Notes: generated from the sequence alone by a model not told the origin. Counted from the stretch's first letter, positions 9,448-19,093 are shown. The stretch is 64,000 nt of DNA from Flavobacterium haoranii (GCA_003246205.1 QKBC01000015.1:45656-109655), one strand, 5' to 3'. Program-made: numbers and translations.

Positions 9448-10542
9448 ATGCAAAATAAAACCCCTATTTTTTCAAAAACCAATAACGCAGCTTTTTTTAG
9501 AACGTTAAATAAACGAGTAAACACTTATTTTAAAGAAAATAACCTGAAGAAAACAGGAAATTGGAGGCTTCACTTGAAAACCATTATCATGTTTAGCTTA
9601 TTTTTAGCCCCTTATTTCTTTTTAATTGCTATGAATATGCCTCTTTGGGCATACTTACTTTTAAATATTGTAATCGGAATAGGAATGGCCGGAGTGGGAA
9701 TGAATGTGATGCACGATGGTAATCACGGTTCTTATTCTACTAAGAGCTGGGTTAACAAAATAATGGGCAGCAGCATCTATATTTTGGCCGGAAACGTTTA
9801 CAACTGGCAGGTTCAGCACAATGTTCTACATCATACGTACACTAATATTCACGGACATGATGAAGATTTAGACGCCGGTCGAATTATACGCTTTACCAAA
9901 AAAGCCAAATGGAGTAAATTTCATAAGTTTCAGCACTACTATTCTATTTTCTTATATGGATTATTGACTTTTAATTGGGCTATCACTACTGATTTCCTTC
10001 AAATGAAACGTTATTTAAAACGTCAATTATCTTATGGCGCATTTAAAAAACCGGCTTTTCAATGGACTACTTTAATTATCACTAAAACTATTTATTTTTC
10101 TGTTTGGTTGGTTATTCCGATGGTTTTAGGAATTGTTTGGTGGAAAGTAATTATCGGTTTTATATTAATGCATTATACTGCCGGCTTAATTTTGAGCGTA
10201 GTATTCCAATTAGCGCATGTAGTAGAAGACACTACTAATCCTGAACCCAATGAAGATGGCGAAATGGAACACACTTGGGCTGCACACCAATTATTCACTA
10301 CGGCTAATTTTGCACCAAAAAATTGGTTAGTAAATTATTTCACCGGTGGATTAAATCATCAAATTGAGCATCATATTTTTCCGAATATCAGCCATATTCA
10401 CTATAGAAAAATTGCAAAGATTGTAAAAGAAACGGCACACGAGTTTGACTTACCGTATTACGAATTCAAAACAACTCGTCAGGCTATTTATTCGCATTTT
10501 AAACATTTAAAAGAATTAGGTAGAAAACCACAATTTATATAA
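9448..10542 (+). CDS. Membrane fatty acid desaturase (acyl-CoA/acyl-lipid type)
   Basis: A di-iron membrane desaturase that inserts a double bond in fatty acyl chains. All three histidine boxes are present in the 364-residue protein: HDGNH (89-93), HNVLHH (124-129) and HQIEHH (304-309). Hydrophobic helix pairs lie near 45-85 and 210-258. The third box with Gln-Ile-Glu between the histidines is the form found in front-end and related desaturases, but there is no cytochrome b5 domain. Regioselectivity cannot be told from the sequence. The gene ends 30 bases before the aminotransferase gene. Confidence 0.9.
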   Translation: MQNKTPIFSKTNNAAFFRTLNKRVNTYFKENNLKKTGNWRLHLKTIIMFSLFLAPYFFLIAMNMPLWAYLLLNIVIGIGMAGVGMNVMHDGNHGSYSTKSWVNKIMGSSIYILAGNVYNWQVQHNVLHHTYTNIHGHDEDLDAGRIIRFTKKAKWSKFHKFQHYYSIFLYGLLTFNWAITTDFLQMKRYLKRQLSYGAFKKPAFQWTTLIITKTIYFSVWLVIPMVLGIVWWKVIIGFILMHYTAGLILSVVFQLAHVVEDTTNPEPNEDGEMEHTWAAHQLFTTANFAPKNWLVNYFTGGLNHQIEHHIFPNISHIHYRKIAKIVKETAHEFDLPYYEFKTTRQAIYSHFKHLKELGRKPQFI

Positions 10543-10572
10543 CCCATAACACAACCATAACAAGTCAACATT

Positions 10573-11760
10573 ATGAATCACGTTTTATCTGATCGTATCA
10601 ACAATTTGGCTGTTTCGCAAACTTTAGCCATGGCTGCTTTAGCACGCGAATTGAAAGCTCAAGGAAAGGACATCATCAGTTTAAGTTTAGGAGAACCTGA
10701 TTTTAACACTCCCGATTTTATTAAAGAAGCAGCAAAAAAAGCAATTGACGACAACTGGAGCGCTTATCCTCCGGTAGACGGTTATGTAGATTTGAAAGAA
10801 GCTATTTGCCACAAATTCAAACGCGATAACAATTTAACGTATGCACCTTCTCAAATTGTAGTTTCAACAGGTGCAAAACAATCTTTGTACAATGTGGCTC
10901 AGGTTATGCTGAATGACGGTGACGAAGTAATTTTACCAGCTCCGTATTGGGTAAGTTATTTTGAAATTGTAAAACTTTCAGGAGGTATTCCGGTTGAAGT
11001 TCCTACTTCCGTTGAAAGCAATTTTAAAATGACTGCTGAACAATTAGAAGCTGCTATTACACCAAAAACCAAAATGATGTGGTTCAGTTCGCCTTGTAAT
11101 CCATCAGGTTCAATCTACAGCAAAATCGAATTAGAAGCTTTAGTTGAAGTATTGAAAAAACATCCGCAGATTTATGTTGTTTCTGACGAAATTTACGAAC
11201 ACATTAACTATACAGATTCTTATTGCAGCATTGGTTCTATTTCCGGAATGGAAAACAGAACAATTACAGTAAACGGTGTTGCAAAAGCTTTTGCCATGAC
11301 CGGATGGAGAATCGGATACATTGGTGCTCCTGAATTTATTGCTAAAGCTTGTACCAAAATTCAAGGACAAGTAACCAGTGGTGCTAATTCTATTGCTCAA
11401 AGAGCAACTTTAGCCGCAGTTTCTGCTGAGCCTTCTGCCATTCAATATATGGTGGATGCTTTCAGAAACCGAAAAGAAATTGTTTACAATTTACTTTCTG
11501 AAATTCCAGGTTTTAAAGTGAATCAACCAGAAGGTGCGTTCTATTTCTTCCCTGATGTTTCAGAATATTTCGGAAAAACCATCAAAGGAAAAGAAATCAA
11601 CAACGCTAATGATTTTGCTATGTTTTTATTAGCAGAAGCTAATGTGGCAACTGTAACCGGAGATGCTTTTGGTAATCCAAATTGTATCCGTTTATCGTAT
11701 GCTACCAGCGAAGAATTATTACGCGAAGCAATTAAGAGAATCAAGGAAGCTTTGGCTTAA
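10573..11760 (+). CDS. Class I aminotransferase, probably aspartate aminotransferase
   Basis: A pyridoxal-phosphate enzyme that probably interconverts aspartate/2-oxoglutarate and oxaloacetate/glutamate. The 395-residue protein has the fold-type I residues: [10 protein letters not shown] (38-47), PAPYWVSY near 122-129, NPSG at 176-179, Asp205 and Tyr208 in SDEIYEH, and the PLP lysine Lys238 in [14 protein letters not shown]. It resembles subgroup I-gamma (thermophile-type) aspartate or prephenate aminotransferases, so the exact substrate is inferred. It ends with its own terminator. Confidence 0.88.
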   Translation: MNHVLSDRINNLAVSQTLAMAALARELKAQGKDIISLSLGEPDFNTPDFIKEAAKKAIDDNWSAYPPVDGYVDLKEAICHKFKRDNNLTYAPSQIVVSTGAKQSLYNVAQVMLNDGDEVILPAPYWVSYFEIVKLSGGIPVEVPTSVESNFKMTAEQLEAAITPKTKMMWFSSPCNPSGSIYSKIELEALVEVLKKHPQIYVVSDEIYEHINYTDSYCSIGSISGMENRTITVNGVAKAFAMTGWRIGYIGAPEFIAKACTKIQGQVTSGANSIAQRATLAAVSAEPSAIQYMVDAFRNRKEIVYNLLSEIPGFKVNQPEGAFYFFPDVSEYFGKTIKGKEINNANDFAMFLLAEANVATVTGDAFGNPNCIRLSYATSEELLREAIKRIKEALA

Positions 11761-11781
11761 GCATAAAAACTTTAAACAAAT

Positions 11782-11808
11782 GCCCTAAGAAAACTTGGGG
11801 CTTTTTTA
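11782..11808 (+). terminator. Rho-independent terminator after the aminotransferase gene
   Basis: GCCCTAAG and CTTGGGGC pair (one G-T) around an AAAA loop, followed by TTTTTT. It lies 20 bases before the purT start. Confidence 0.8.
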
Positions 11809-11828
11809 TAATTATCAACACAACAACT

Positions 11829-12998
11829 ATGCGTAAAAAAATAATTTTATTAGGTTCCGGCGAACTAGGAAAAGAATTTGTTATTGCAGCCCAACGATTA
11901 GGACAATATGTAATTGCAGTCGACAGTTATGCTAATGCTCCGGCTATGCAAGTCGCCCATGAATTTGAAGTAATCAATATGTTAGATGGCGCTGAACTTG
12001 ACCGAATTGTAGCCAAGCACCAACCTGACTTTATCGTTCCTGAAATTGAAGCCATTAGAACTGAGCGTTTTTACGACTATGAGAAACAAGGCATTACAGT
12101 TGTCCCTTCCACTAAAGCGGCTAACTTCACTATGAATCGTAAAGCCATTCGCGATTTAGCGGCTAAAGATTTAGGTCTTCGCACAGCCAATTACCGTTAT
12201 GCGACTTCCCAAGAAGAACTTAAAAAAGCTGTAGCCGAAGTAGGCATTCCTTGCGTAGTAAAACCGCTTATGAGTTCATCAGGCAAAGGGCAATCGACCA
12301 TTAAATCTGAAACTGATATTGAAAAAGCCTGGAAATATGCCGTAGAAGGTTCTCGTGGTGATATTGTGGAAGTTATCGTAGAAGCTTTTGTTAATTTTCA
12401 TTCTGAAATTACCTTATTAACAGTAACTCAAAATAACGATTTACCGACTCTATTTTGTCCACCAATAGGACACCGACAAGAACGTGGCGATTATCAGGAA
12501 AGCTGGCAGCCGGCAAACGTTTCAGCCAAAGACATCACAGAAGCACAAAATATGGCTAAAAAAGTGACCGAAGCTCTTGGCGGAGCCGGAATTTTTGGTG
12601 TGGAATTCTTTTTAACAGATGAAGGTGTTTATTTCTCCGAGTTATCACCTCGTCCGCACGATACCGGAATGGTAACATTAGCCGGAACACAAAATTTTAG
12701 TGAGTTCGAATTACATTTACGTGCTATTTTAAGTCTGCCTATTGCAGAAATCACCTTGGAAAAAGCCGGAGCAAGTGCTGTAATTTTGGCTTCTGATTTT
12801 TCTGAAAATCCACAATATGAAGGTTTAGAAAAAATAGCTGCTTTACCTAAAACTGATTTTAGAATTTTCGGAAAACCAACTACACGTCCTTACAGAAGAA
12901 TGGGAGTTGCCTTAACCTATGATACATTAGGAACTCCGGTAGAAGAAATTGTAGAAAAAGCGAAAGCCGCAGCTGCATTGGTTACAGTTAAGGCTTAA
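11829..12998 (+). CDS. purT: Formate-dependent phosphoribosylglycinamide formyltransferase 2
   Basis: PurT makes N-formyl-GAR from GAR, formate and ATP in purine synthesis, without folate. The 389-residue protein has the N-terminal ATP-grasp pre-domain ([21 protein letters not shown]), the segment [18 protein letters not shown] (about 98-115), the ATP-grasp core with [13 protein letters not shown] (about 147-159) and the C-terminal [11 protein letters not shown] signature (about 276-286). The length is typical. It stands alone between two terminators. Confidence 0.96.
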   Translation: MRKKIILLGSGELGKEFVIAAQRLGQYVIAVDSYANAPAMQVAHEFEVINMLDGAELDRIVAKHQPDFIVPEIEAIRTERFYDYEKQGITVVPSTKAANFTMNRKAIRDLAAKDLGLRTANYRYATSQEELKKAVAEVGIPCVVKPLMSSSGKGQSTIKSETDIEKAWKYAVEGSRGDIVEVIVEAFVNFHSEITLLTVTQNNDLPTLFCPPIGHRQERGDYQESWQPANVSAKDITEAQNMAKKVTEALGGAGIFGVEFFLTDEGVYFSELSPRPHDTGMVTLAGTQNFSEFELHLRAILSLPIAEITLEKAGASAVILASDFSENPQYEGLEKIAALPKTDFRIFGKPTTRPYRRMGVALTYDTLGTPVEEIVEKAKAAAALVTVKA

Positions 12999-13006
12999 CT
13001 AATATA

Positions 13007-13042
13007 AAAACAACACCGGAAAATTAATTACGGTGTTGTTTT
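13007..13042. terminator. Bidirectional terminator between purT and the M43 protease
   Basis: A perfect 12-bp inverted repeat, AAAACAACACCG and CGGTGTTGTTTT, with a 12-base loop. A and T ends make it usable by both converging genes. Confidence 0.85.
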
Positions 13043-13063
13043 CTTTCTATATGCTCAAGTTAT

Positions 13064-15076
13064 TTAGTTCTTAATGAATCTTAAAGTTGAATGTAAGGTT
13101 TCTGATTTGAATCGGATAAAATAAACTCCTTCAGACCAATCTGCTGTATCAATCATAAAATCTTTTTGACTTACTTTATCTGTTTTTAAGACTTGTCCTA
13201 AATTATTATAAATTTCATACGTTAAATCACCATTTATTTCTGATGGTATTGAAATGTTGAGAATATTTTCTGTAGGGTTCGGATATAGTTTAAAATCATC
13301 TATTCCGAAGTTATCATTACTTAAAACAGCTGTACTAAACGAAAGATATTCTGCAAAACCAAAACTACCACCACTACCTACTGTAACCGTTCCTGAATCA
13401 GTTGTTATACTCCAACTACCCGCACCACTTGTACAACAAATACCGTCTCCATAAGAATCATTAATTGTAAAGCTATAACAATCATTATTAGGCAAACTCC
13501 AATTCATGTTTGTTACAAGATTTTGAGTTCCGTTTAACAATCTATTCGTATAAGGACCTCCAGAATACAAAACCACTCCGTTTGAATCCCTTAAATCCCA
13601 AGTCGTTTCACTTCCCCAGCGATCACCTATAAGGTTGAATACAAAATTTTGGAATGGATAATCAATTGGAAGCTGGCCAAGATCAAAAGACTTACTAGCC
13701 GTATTATTTGAAGAACGTTCGTCTGTTCCTCCATTTGCAGTAATAACCGAAACATTCAATACACCACTGGCTTCAGTAGTATAAATGGTTATCAATTCAT
13801 ATTTATTAGGCTCTATGTTACCTGACCAACTATAGTTATAACCATTTCCTCCATCAACGTTATAAGCTAAAGTTGCAGCTGTAAGATTAGATGTTCCTCT
13901 ATTATAAAGAAGCACTTTATGAGTAGGATTACATGATCCTCCCGTACAATAGTTCTCAATTTTTACTTCGGCATCATTGGCAAACAAAGTCATTGGCACA
14001 CTAGTGATTGAAGTTTTTAGAGACACTCTCCTTGGAGAATTATCCATTACGGCCAGAATTCTTAACTTTTGATCATTTGTGAAAGTGTTCATACACAAAT
14101 CATCTGTATAATCCATATAGTTTTCAATCATATCATTCCCTTCTCCATCCGGACAGGAATCAATCGTACTACAACCGTAATTAGCCGCCGCTGCATTTGG
14201 AGTGTCTGAACAAAAATCGTCAACTGAACAATTCCCATCTCCCCAAATGTGGCGCAGTCCTAAAAAGTGGCCGACTTCATGAGTCATTGTTCTTCCTTTA
14301 TCGTACGGAGGATAAAAATTTCCTGATGTTAAATCAGAGCTACCAAAAAACCTATATCCGGATACTACTCCGTCAGTTGTGTCTGTTCCAAATCCGCTAG
14401 TCAAACCATCAAGCCCAGAATCTGCCGGAAAAGTTGCATATCCTAAAAGACCGCCATTCGAAAAATTAACCGACCACATATTCATATATTGGTTCGGATC
14501 CCAAATAGTAGCAGGTTTTATATAATCGTCAATAGATGATGTAGACCATGCTGCTTGACACATATTAACACGATCGATCCCATTTGTCGGATTTCCGTTT
14601 GGATCTACTTTTGCTAAAACAAATTCAATCATTACATCAGCACCAACCGGATTTGAATTATATCCCGGAGTTCCCAGCATTTTTCTAAAATCTTGGTTCA
14701 TTACTGTAATCTGGGATTCAACTTGCTCGTCTGTAATATTCTCTTCCACTCCGTAAGGATCTCCATTATGAATAACATGAACTACTACCGGAATATAAAT
14801 AACCTCAGCGGGATTAAGTAGCTGTCTTGTATTCTTATATTTTTCAATGAGTGGAGCCAGCCATTCTTCAAATTTTTCATTACTTAATCTCTTCGGATTT
14901 TTCTCTTGTAGGTATTGTTCGTATTCATCTGTTATACATTTTATATGCCCGGATGAACTAATTTTATCGGCAGCTATTTTTTTACCGAAAAACTCAGGAT
15001 TTTTTTCTGTTAATTCTTGAGCATTTGAAAAGAATAAACTTCCCCAAAAAAGCAAAAAAAAGTATTTTTTTCTCAT
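13064..15076 (-). CDS. Secreted M43 (pappalysin/cytophagalysin-like) metalloprotease with T9SS sorting domain
   Basis: A 670-residue exported zinc protease. It has a signal peptide (1-20, ending FFSNAQ), a propeptide-like region to about residue 90, and an M43 catalytic domain with zinc motif HEVGHFLGLRH (266-276) and a Met-turn around ENYMDYTDD (about 318-326). Next come beta-rich regions to about residue 590 and a C-terminal T9SS type A sorting domain beginning FKLYPNPTENILNIS. After export by Sec it should be moved across the outer membrane by the T9SS and either released or anchored. The substrate is unknown. It converges on purT, and the repeat protein lies just upstream on the same strand. 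Confidence 0.9.
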   Translation of the reverse strand: MRKKYFFLLFWGSLFFSNAQELTEKNPEFFGKKIAADKISSSGHIKCITDEYEQYLQEKNPKRLSNEKFEEWLAPLIEKYKNTRQLLNPAEVIYIPVVVHVIHNGDPYGVEENITDEQVESQITVMNQDFRKMLGTPGYNSNPVGADVMIEFVLAKVDPNGNPTNGIDRVNMCQAAWSTSSIDDYIKPATIWDPNQYMNMWSVNFSNGGLLGYATFPADSGLDGLTSGFGTDTTDGVVSGYRFFGSSDLTSGNFYPPYDKGRTMTHEVGHFLGLRHIWGDGNCSVDDFCSDTPNAAAANYGCSTIDSCPDGEGNDMIENYMDYTDDLCMNTFTNDQKLRILAVMDNSPRRVSLKTSITSVPMTLFANDAEVKIENYCTGGSCNPTHKVLLYNRGTSNLTAATLAYNVDGGNGYNYSWSGNIEPNKYELITIYTTEASGVLNVSVITANGGTDERSSNNTASKSFDLGQLPIDYPFQNFVFNLIGDRWGSETTWDLRDSNGVVLYSGGPYTNRLLNGTQNLVTNMNWSLPNNDCYSFTINDSYGDGICCTSGAGSWSITTDSGTVTVGSGGSFGFAEYLSFSTAVLSNDNFGIDDFKLYPNPTENILNISIPSEINGDLTYEIYNNLGQVLKTDKVSQKDFMIDTADWSEGVYFIRFKSETLHSTLRFIKN

Positions 15077-15199
15077 AATTATTTTTTTAAAACTGCGTCC
15101 AAATTATTTAAGAACACGTCTCTTTTATTTTTTTTATTGCCGAAATAACCAAAACTGTACTTAAAATGAATTAATCACGTATTGGAATACTCAATCTTT

Positions 15200-17257
15200 C
15201 TATTTTTTGTTCTTCAAAGACTTCATTTCTTTTGACAAAGTCTCTAGCATTTGTTTTAGATCACCTATCTCATTTTCCTGTTTTTCAATAATCGCTTGTT
15301 GTTCCTGAACCGCTTTTACTAAAGGTGATAATAAGTCGTTATAGCGCACACCATACATACCATCATCTCCCACAGTAATTATTCCGCTGTTTGGTACATT
15401 ATTATGAGTTAAACTCTTTTCTAACTCTTGCGCTATAAACCCATACTCTACTTTATGTGTTTCATCGTTTTTGCGCGTATACATAACAGGATTGAGATCT
15501 TTAATGAAATCCAATCCTAAATCAGAAGGCTGGATATTTTCTTTCCATCTTCTATCGGAAGTAATTGTCCATCCTACCTGTACTCCTGCATAAACTATAT
15601 TTGTATTTCCTATTCTTACTTGATTACTTCCTGTTGCAGAAGGAACTTGAGCATCATAACCCACACCAATATTATTATCTCCGGTTGTAATACTTGATAG
15701 CGTTTGGTAACCAATTGCTGTATTATATCTCCCGGAAGCATTATTATACAATGATTGTGTTCCTTGAGCTGTGTTCCACATTCCATCTACATTTCTATAT
15801 AATGCTCCATATCCACCAGCAACATTATAAGAACCTGACACATTACTTCTAAGAGATTGAGTTCCACTGGCGGTATTATATTCTCCTGTAGTATTGGCAT
15901 ATAATGCCCAATATCCGACACCTGTATTATTTCCTCCTGTAGTATTGCTATTAAGAGCTTGTACACCGCTAGCTGTATTACCTCCTCCGGTAGTATTGGC
16001 ATACAATGCCTGATTACCTACTGCTGTATTACTTCCGCCTGAAGTATTCCATCGCATAGCTGAATCACCTAACGCTGTATTACCAGATCCTACATTATTA
16101 TTATACAAAGCTTGACTACCATTGGCGGTATTCCAATTTCCTGTTGTATTATTTCTCAACGTCTGACTTCCCGTTGCTGTATTATTTCCTCCGGTCGTAT
16201 TACTATAAAGTGCCCAATAACCACTTGCCGTATTACTAGCTCCTGCTGTATTACTGAATAATGATTGTGTTCCGCTAGCCGTATTCCAAGAACCGGTATC
16301 ATTACTATATAATGCGCCGTATCCCGTAGCTGTATTCCAGGAGCCTATTGTATTTCCTCTCAATGCTTGCGTTCCTTCTGCTGTATTCCCGGAGCCTGTT
16401 GTATTACTTCTTAAAGCCTGATACCCCCCAGCTGTATTATTAGATCCTGTACTGTTACTATACAAAGCATAACTTCCTTCGGCTGTATTACTTCCTCCTG
16501 TAGTATTGCTAAATAAAGCCCCATTACCATTGGCGGTATTATTAGAGCCTGTAACATTATTATATAGTGCTTGATACCCCTCGGCTGTATTATACACTCC
16601 GGTGGTATTAAAATATAAAGCTCCATACCCTAAAGCCGTATTCCAAGACCCTGTAGTATTACTATATAATGATTGAAATCCTTTAGCTGTATTGTATACA
16701 CCAGTAGTATTATTGTATAAAGCTTGATAGCCTCCTCCTGTATTTCTTATTCCTGTTGTATTATTAAAACCAGACTGATAGCCTAAAAAAGTATTCTTAT
16801 TATCTGTCAAGTCATCATTATTGCCTGCCTGATAACCTAAAAAGGTACTTCCATCTGTAGCAATTCCGATGCGCCCTGCTTTTTGATTATTTACCTTAAA
16901 ATTTAATGCTGTATTATTGATTGTTCCCAAAAAATTAGCATCATTAATCCCTGTATTCCCGTTAACAAGCCAACTCACACCATCTGCACTCGTTGTGAAT
17001 CGGATCCATTTTGTACCGTCCCAATAATAATATCCGGGCGTTACATCAGCCGTTGTTGCCGTGTTATAAACCAATTCTGATTCTGTAGGAGTTATTACTG
17101 TTGCTGTAGTAGTATTTACTAATGCTATTCTAGGAATCAACATTCCATCATTTGTTGCTACAATATCTAATGCTCCGTTAGGTGTAGTTGTATTAACTCC
17201 AACCTGAGCTTTGACTAACATAGCTGTAAAAAAAATAAAGTAGAATTTTATTCTCAT
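15200..17257 (-). CDS. Repeat-rich surface protein with C-terminal S74 (endosialidase-type) chaperone domain
   Basis: From the chosen start the protein has 685 residues. The frame is open 9 codons further (to 17284), but the internal ATG gives a cleaner signal peptide, MRIKFYFIFFTAMLVKAQ. The N-terminal part has VGVNTTTPNGALDIVATNDG, common at the start of Bacteroidota tail-fibre-like proteins. The middle holds about 21 consecutive 17-residue units. The C-terminal 120 residues start at TSDRRWKENIQPSDLGLDFI and include YGFIAQELEKSL, typical of the S74 intramolecular chaperone that trims itself off trimeric beta-helical fibres, and end in a coiled coil. A trimeric surface fibre or adhesin is inferred. 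No T9SS sorting domain is seen. Confidence 0.82.
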   Translation of the reverse strand: MRIKFYFIFFTAMLVKAQVGVNTTTPNGALDIVATNDGMLIPRIALVNTTTATVITPTESELVYNTATTADVTPGYYYWDGTKWIRFTTSADGVSWLVNGNTGINDANFLGTINNTALNFKVNNQKAGRIGIATDGSTFLGYQAGNNDDLTDNKNTFLGYQSGFNNTTGIRNTGGGYQALYNNTTGVYNTAKGFQSLYSNTTGSWNTALGYGALYFNTTGVYNTAEGYQALYNNVTGSNNTANGNGALFSNTTGGSNTAEGSYALYSNSTGSNNTAGGYQALRSNTTGSGNTAEGTQALRGNTIGSWNTATGYGALYSNDTGSWNTASGTQSLFSNTAGASNTASGYWALYSNTTGGNNTATGSQTLRNNTTGNWNTANGSQALYNNNVGSGNTALGDSAMRWNTSGGSNTAVGNQALYANTTGGGNTASGVQALNSNTTGGNNTGVGYWALYANTTGEYNTASGTQSLRSNVSGSYNVAGGYGALYRNVDGMWNTAQGTQSLYNNASGRYNTAIGYQTLSSITTGDNNIGVGYDAQVPSATGSNQVRIGNTNIVYAGVQVGWTITSDRRWKENIQPSDLGLDFIKDLNPVMYTRKNDETHKVEYGFIAQELEKSLTHNNVPNSGIITVGDDGMYGVRYNDLLSPLVKAVQEQQAIIEKQENEIGDLKQMLETLSKEMKSLKNKK
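15692..16762 (-). repeat. About 21 tandem 51-bp (17-residue) repeats within the S74 protein gene
   Basis: The consensus unit is roughly NTTGS-x-NTA-x-GYQALYS. All units counted are exactly 17 residues; two more degenerate GYQAG-type units precede them. The period and the GNTA-G-ALxxN pattern suggest a left-handed beta-roll/beta-helix fibre. Copies differ at the third, sixth, tenth and twelfth positions, so this is an old, diverged array rather than a recent expansion. Confidence 0.9.
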
Positions 17258-17497
17258 CGTTTTTAGAAATTTAGTTAATAACATTTCATTTAGTGACTAA
17301 AAATATCAATAACGAGAAACGCTTTCTTTGCACAACATTCAATATGAACAAAAAAGCAATTGAAATGAACATCAGCTGTCCTTAAATAACCTTTTTCTAA
17401 ATTGATTCTTTTTTCAATGAAAAAATGTCAGGAAAACTATTCTGATTTTAACCAACCAAAACTTATTCTTACTTTAGCAAAACCAACTTTTATTTTT

Positions 17498-18082
17498 ATG
17501 AGTTTAATTTTAGATAACATAGGTAAACACGTCACTCTGACCGAAGAAGAAAAAGTACTATTCTTATCTAAAACAAAAACTATTAACGTAAAAGCCAAGA
17601 CTATGCTTTTAAATGCCGGGGAAATAAGTCGGTATACCTATTTTGTAAACCAAGGTATTTTAAGAAGTTTCAATGTAACCGATAATATTGTAGAACACGT
17701 TTTAAGCTTTGCCTGCAAAGATTGGTGGATAGGTGATATGTATAGCTTAATTTCCGGAAAACCCGGACATTTATTTATTGAAGTCATTGAAGACGCCGAG
17801 TTGGTCTTACTTTCTCGCGAAGACCAAGAAAAATTATTCCATCAGATTCCAAAATTAGAACGTTTTTTTAGGATTTTAGTGGAAAATTCACTGGTAGCGC
17901 ACCAAGAACGCTTAATGGATAATTTAAGTCTGACTGCAGAAGAACGCTACGAGAAGTTTTGCCAAAAATATCCCAGTTTAATTACTTCTGTTCCTCAAAA
18001 ACATATTGCTTCTTATATAGGTGTAACACCTGAATTCTTCAGCAAAATGAAAGCTAAACTACTCAGAAACAGCTCTCATTAA
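17498..18082 (+). CDS. Crp/Fnr family transcriptional regulator
   Basis: The chosen ATG gives 194 residues starting MSLILDNIGKHVTLTEEEK; the frame is open 32 codons upstream, but that extension (rich in Cys, Lys and Asn) does not resemble the family. It has an N-terminal cyclic-nucleotide-binding-like beta barrel (about 25-115) including LLNAGEISRYTYFVNQGILRS, a dimer helix, and a short C-terminal helix-turn-helix PQKHIASYIGVTPEFFSKMK (about 165-184). There are no Fe-S cysteines of the Fnr type. The gene faces the same way as the pirin/YceI genes, and a perfect palindrome sits between them, so it is the likely regulator of that unit. Confidence 0.88.
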   Translation: MSLILDNIGKHVTLTEEEKVLFLSKTKTINVKAKTMLLNAGEISRYTYFVNQGILRSFNVTDNIVEHVLSFACKDWWIGDMYSLISGKPGHLFIEVIEDAELVLLSREDQEKLFHQIPKLERFFRILVENSLVAHQERLMDNLSLTAEERYEKFCQKYPSLITSVPQKHIASYIGVTPEFFSKMKAKLLRNSSH

Positions 18083-18120
18083 CATTTTTTAACATCGTTT
18101 TTAATCTTTCTGCCTGCTTT

Positions 18121-18136
18121 CTTAACCTAGGTTAAG
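18121..18136. promoter_or_regulatory. Perfect 16-bp palindrome, candidate Crp/Fnr operator
   Basis: CTTAACCTAGGTTAAG reads identically on both strands. It lies 22 bases upstream of the -7 element TAACTTTG of the pirin gene and 38 bases after the stop codon of the Crp/Fnr gene. Its centre is about 38 bases from the probable transcription start, where a class II activator would bind. A palindrome with a 2-fold axis is what a dimeric Crp-type protein recognises. Confidence 0.6.
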
Positions 18137-18158
18137 TAATTCAGCCTTACCCTCATCG

Positions 18159-18166
18159 TAACTTTG
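18159..18166 (+). promoter_or_regulatory. -7 promoter element of the pirin/YceI unit
   Basis: TAACTTTG is a perfect TAnnTTTG match 20 bases before the pirin start. There is no TTG at -33; instead the 16-bp palindrome lies there, which fits an activator-dependent promoter. Confidence 0.6.
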
Positions 18167-18186
18167 TAATGTAAAAAACAAAGGAT

Positions 18187-19047
18187 ATGAAACGAGCCGA
18201 TTTTATACGAAAAGGATTTCTAGCTTCCGGACTTCTATTCAGCAATTTATTTAGAAGTCAAGAAACAGAAAAGTCAATTTCTCAAGAAGATCATTTAGGT
18301 TTCAATCATATTCCCAATACAGAATCAAAAGTTATGAAAAATGCAGTTTTACATAAAGCAGATAGCAGAGGTTATGCCAACCACGGATGGCTTAAAAGCT
18401 TTCATACTTTTAGCTTTGCTAATTACTACAACCCTGAACGTGTCAATTTCGGAGTTCTAAGAGTTCTGAACGACGACACTGTAGATTCGGGTATGGGATT
18501 CGGAACGCATCCTCATGAAAATATGGAGATCATTTCCATTCCACTTGAAGGAGATTTGGAACACAAAGACAGCATGGGCAATACTACGGTAATTAAACAC
18601 GGAGACATACAGGTTATGAGTGCCGGAACCGGAGTAATGCACAGTGAATATAACAAAAATAAAGACACTTTGGTTAAATTCCTCCAAATATGGGTTTTTC
18701 CTAACCAAAGAAATGTAAGTCCTCGCTACGACCAAATCACATTAAATGTAGCAGACAGACACAATAAATTACAACAAATTGTGTCTCCGAACCCTGATGA
18801 CGCAGGTGTTTGGATTCATCAAAATGCTTGGTTCAACATGGGAAATTTTGATAAGGGTATCTCAACCGAATATAAAGTCCATGATACCAAAAATGGCTTG
18901 TATGTTTTTGTATTAAAAGGAAATATGACCGTTGGAGAACAAAAGCTAGAAACAAGAGATGGTTACGGAATCTGGGATTTTGATACTGTAACAATAAAAG
19001 CTGATTCTGACGCAGAATTTCTATTAATGGAGGTTCCTATGTATTAA
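18187..19047 (+). CDS. Pirin family protein with N-terminal extension
   Basis: The bicupin pirin fold starts at about residue 50 (MKNAVLHKADSRG) and is about 235 residues, the normal length. Metal ligands are visible: His108 and His110 in GTHPHENME, and His152 and Glu154 in GVMHSEY. Family members are Fe-binding proteins, some with quercetin dioxygenase activity. The additional first 49 residues begin MKRADFIRKGFLASGLLFSN, which resembles an export signal, unusual for pirins. An internal ATG at codon 50 would give a normal cytosolic pirin, but the promoter position favours the long form. It is followed after 46 bases by the YceI gene. Confidence 0.87.
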   Translation: MKRADFIRKGFLASGLLFSNLFRSQETEKSISQEDHLGFNHIPNTESKVMKNAVLHKADSRGYANHGWLKSFHTFSFANYYNPERVNFGVLRVLNDDTVDSGMGFGTHPHENMEIISIPLEGDLEHKDSMGNTTVIKHGDIQVMSAGTGVMHSEYNKNKDTLVKFLQIWVFPNQRNVSPRYDQITLNVADRHNKLQQIVSPNPDDAGVWIHQNAWFNMGNFDKGISTEYKVHDTKNGLYVFVLKGNMTVGEQKLETRDGYGIWDFDTVTIKADSDAEFLLMEVPMY

Positions 19048-19093
19048 AGAACATAAATTGTATAAATATATTAATCATTAAAAATTAAATACT

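Noticed and set aside
15200..15560. S74 domain as evidence of phage tail genes
   Set aside because: The protein carries a Sec signal peptide and sits among cellular genes; no phage morphogenesis genes are present.
15692..16762. Possible CRISPR array because of regular spacing
   Set aside because: The repeats are 51 bp, contiguous, imperfect and in frame within one long protein; there are no unique spacers and no cas genes.
18187..18246. Classical Tat signal on the pirin
   Set aside because: There is no twin Arg pair, only a single Arg after Lys; it is kept only as an export-like extension.
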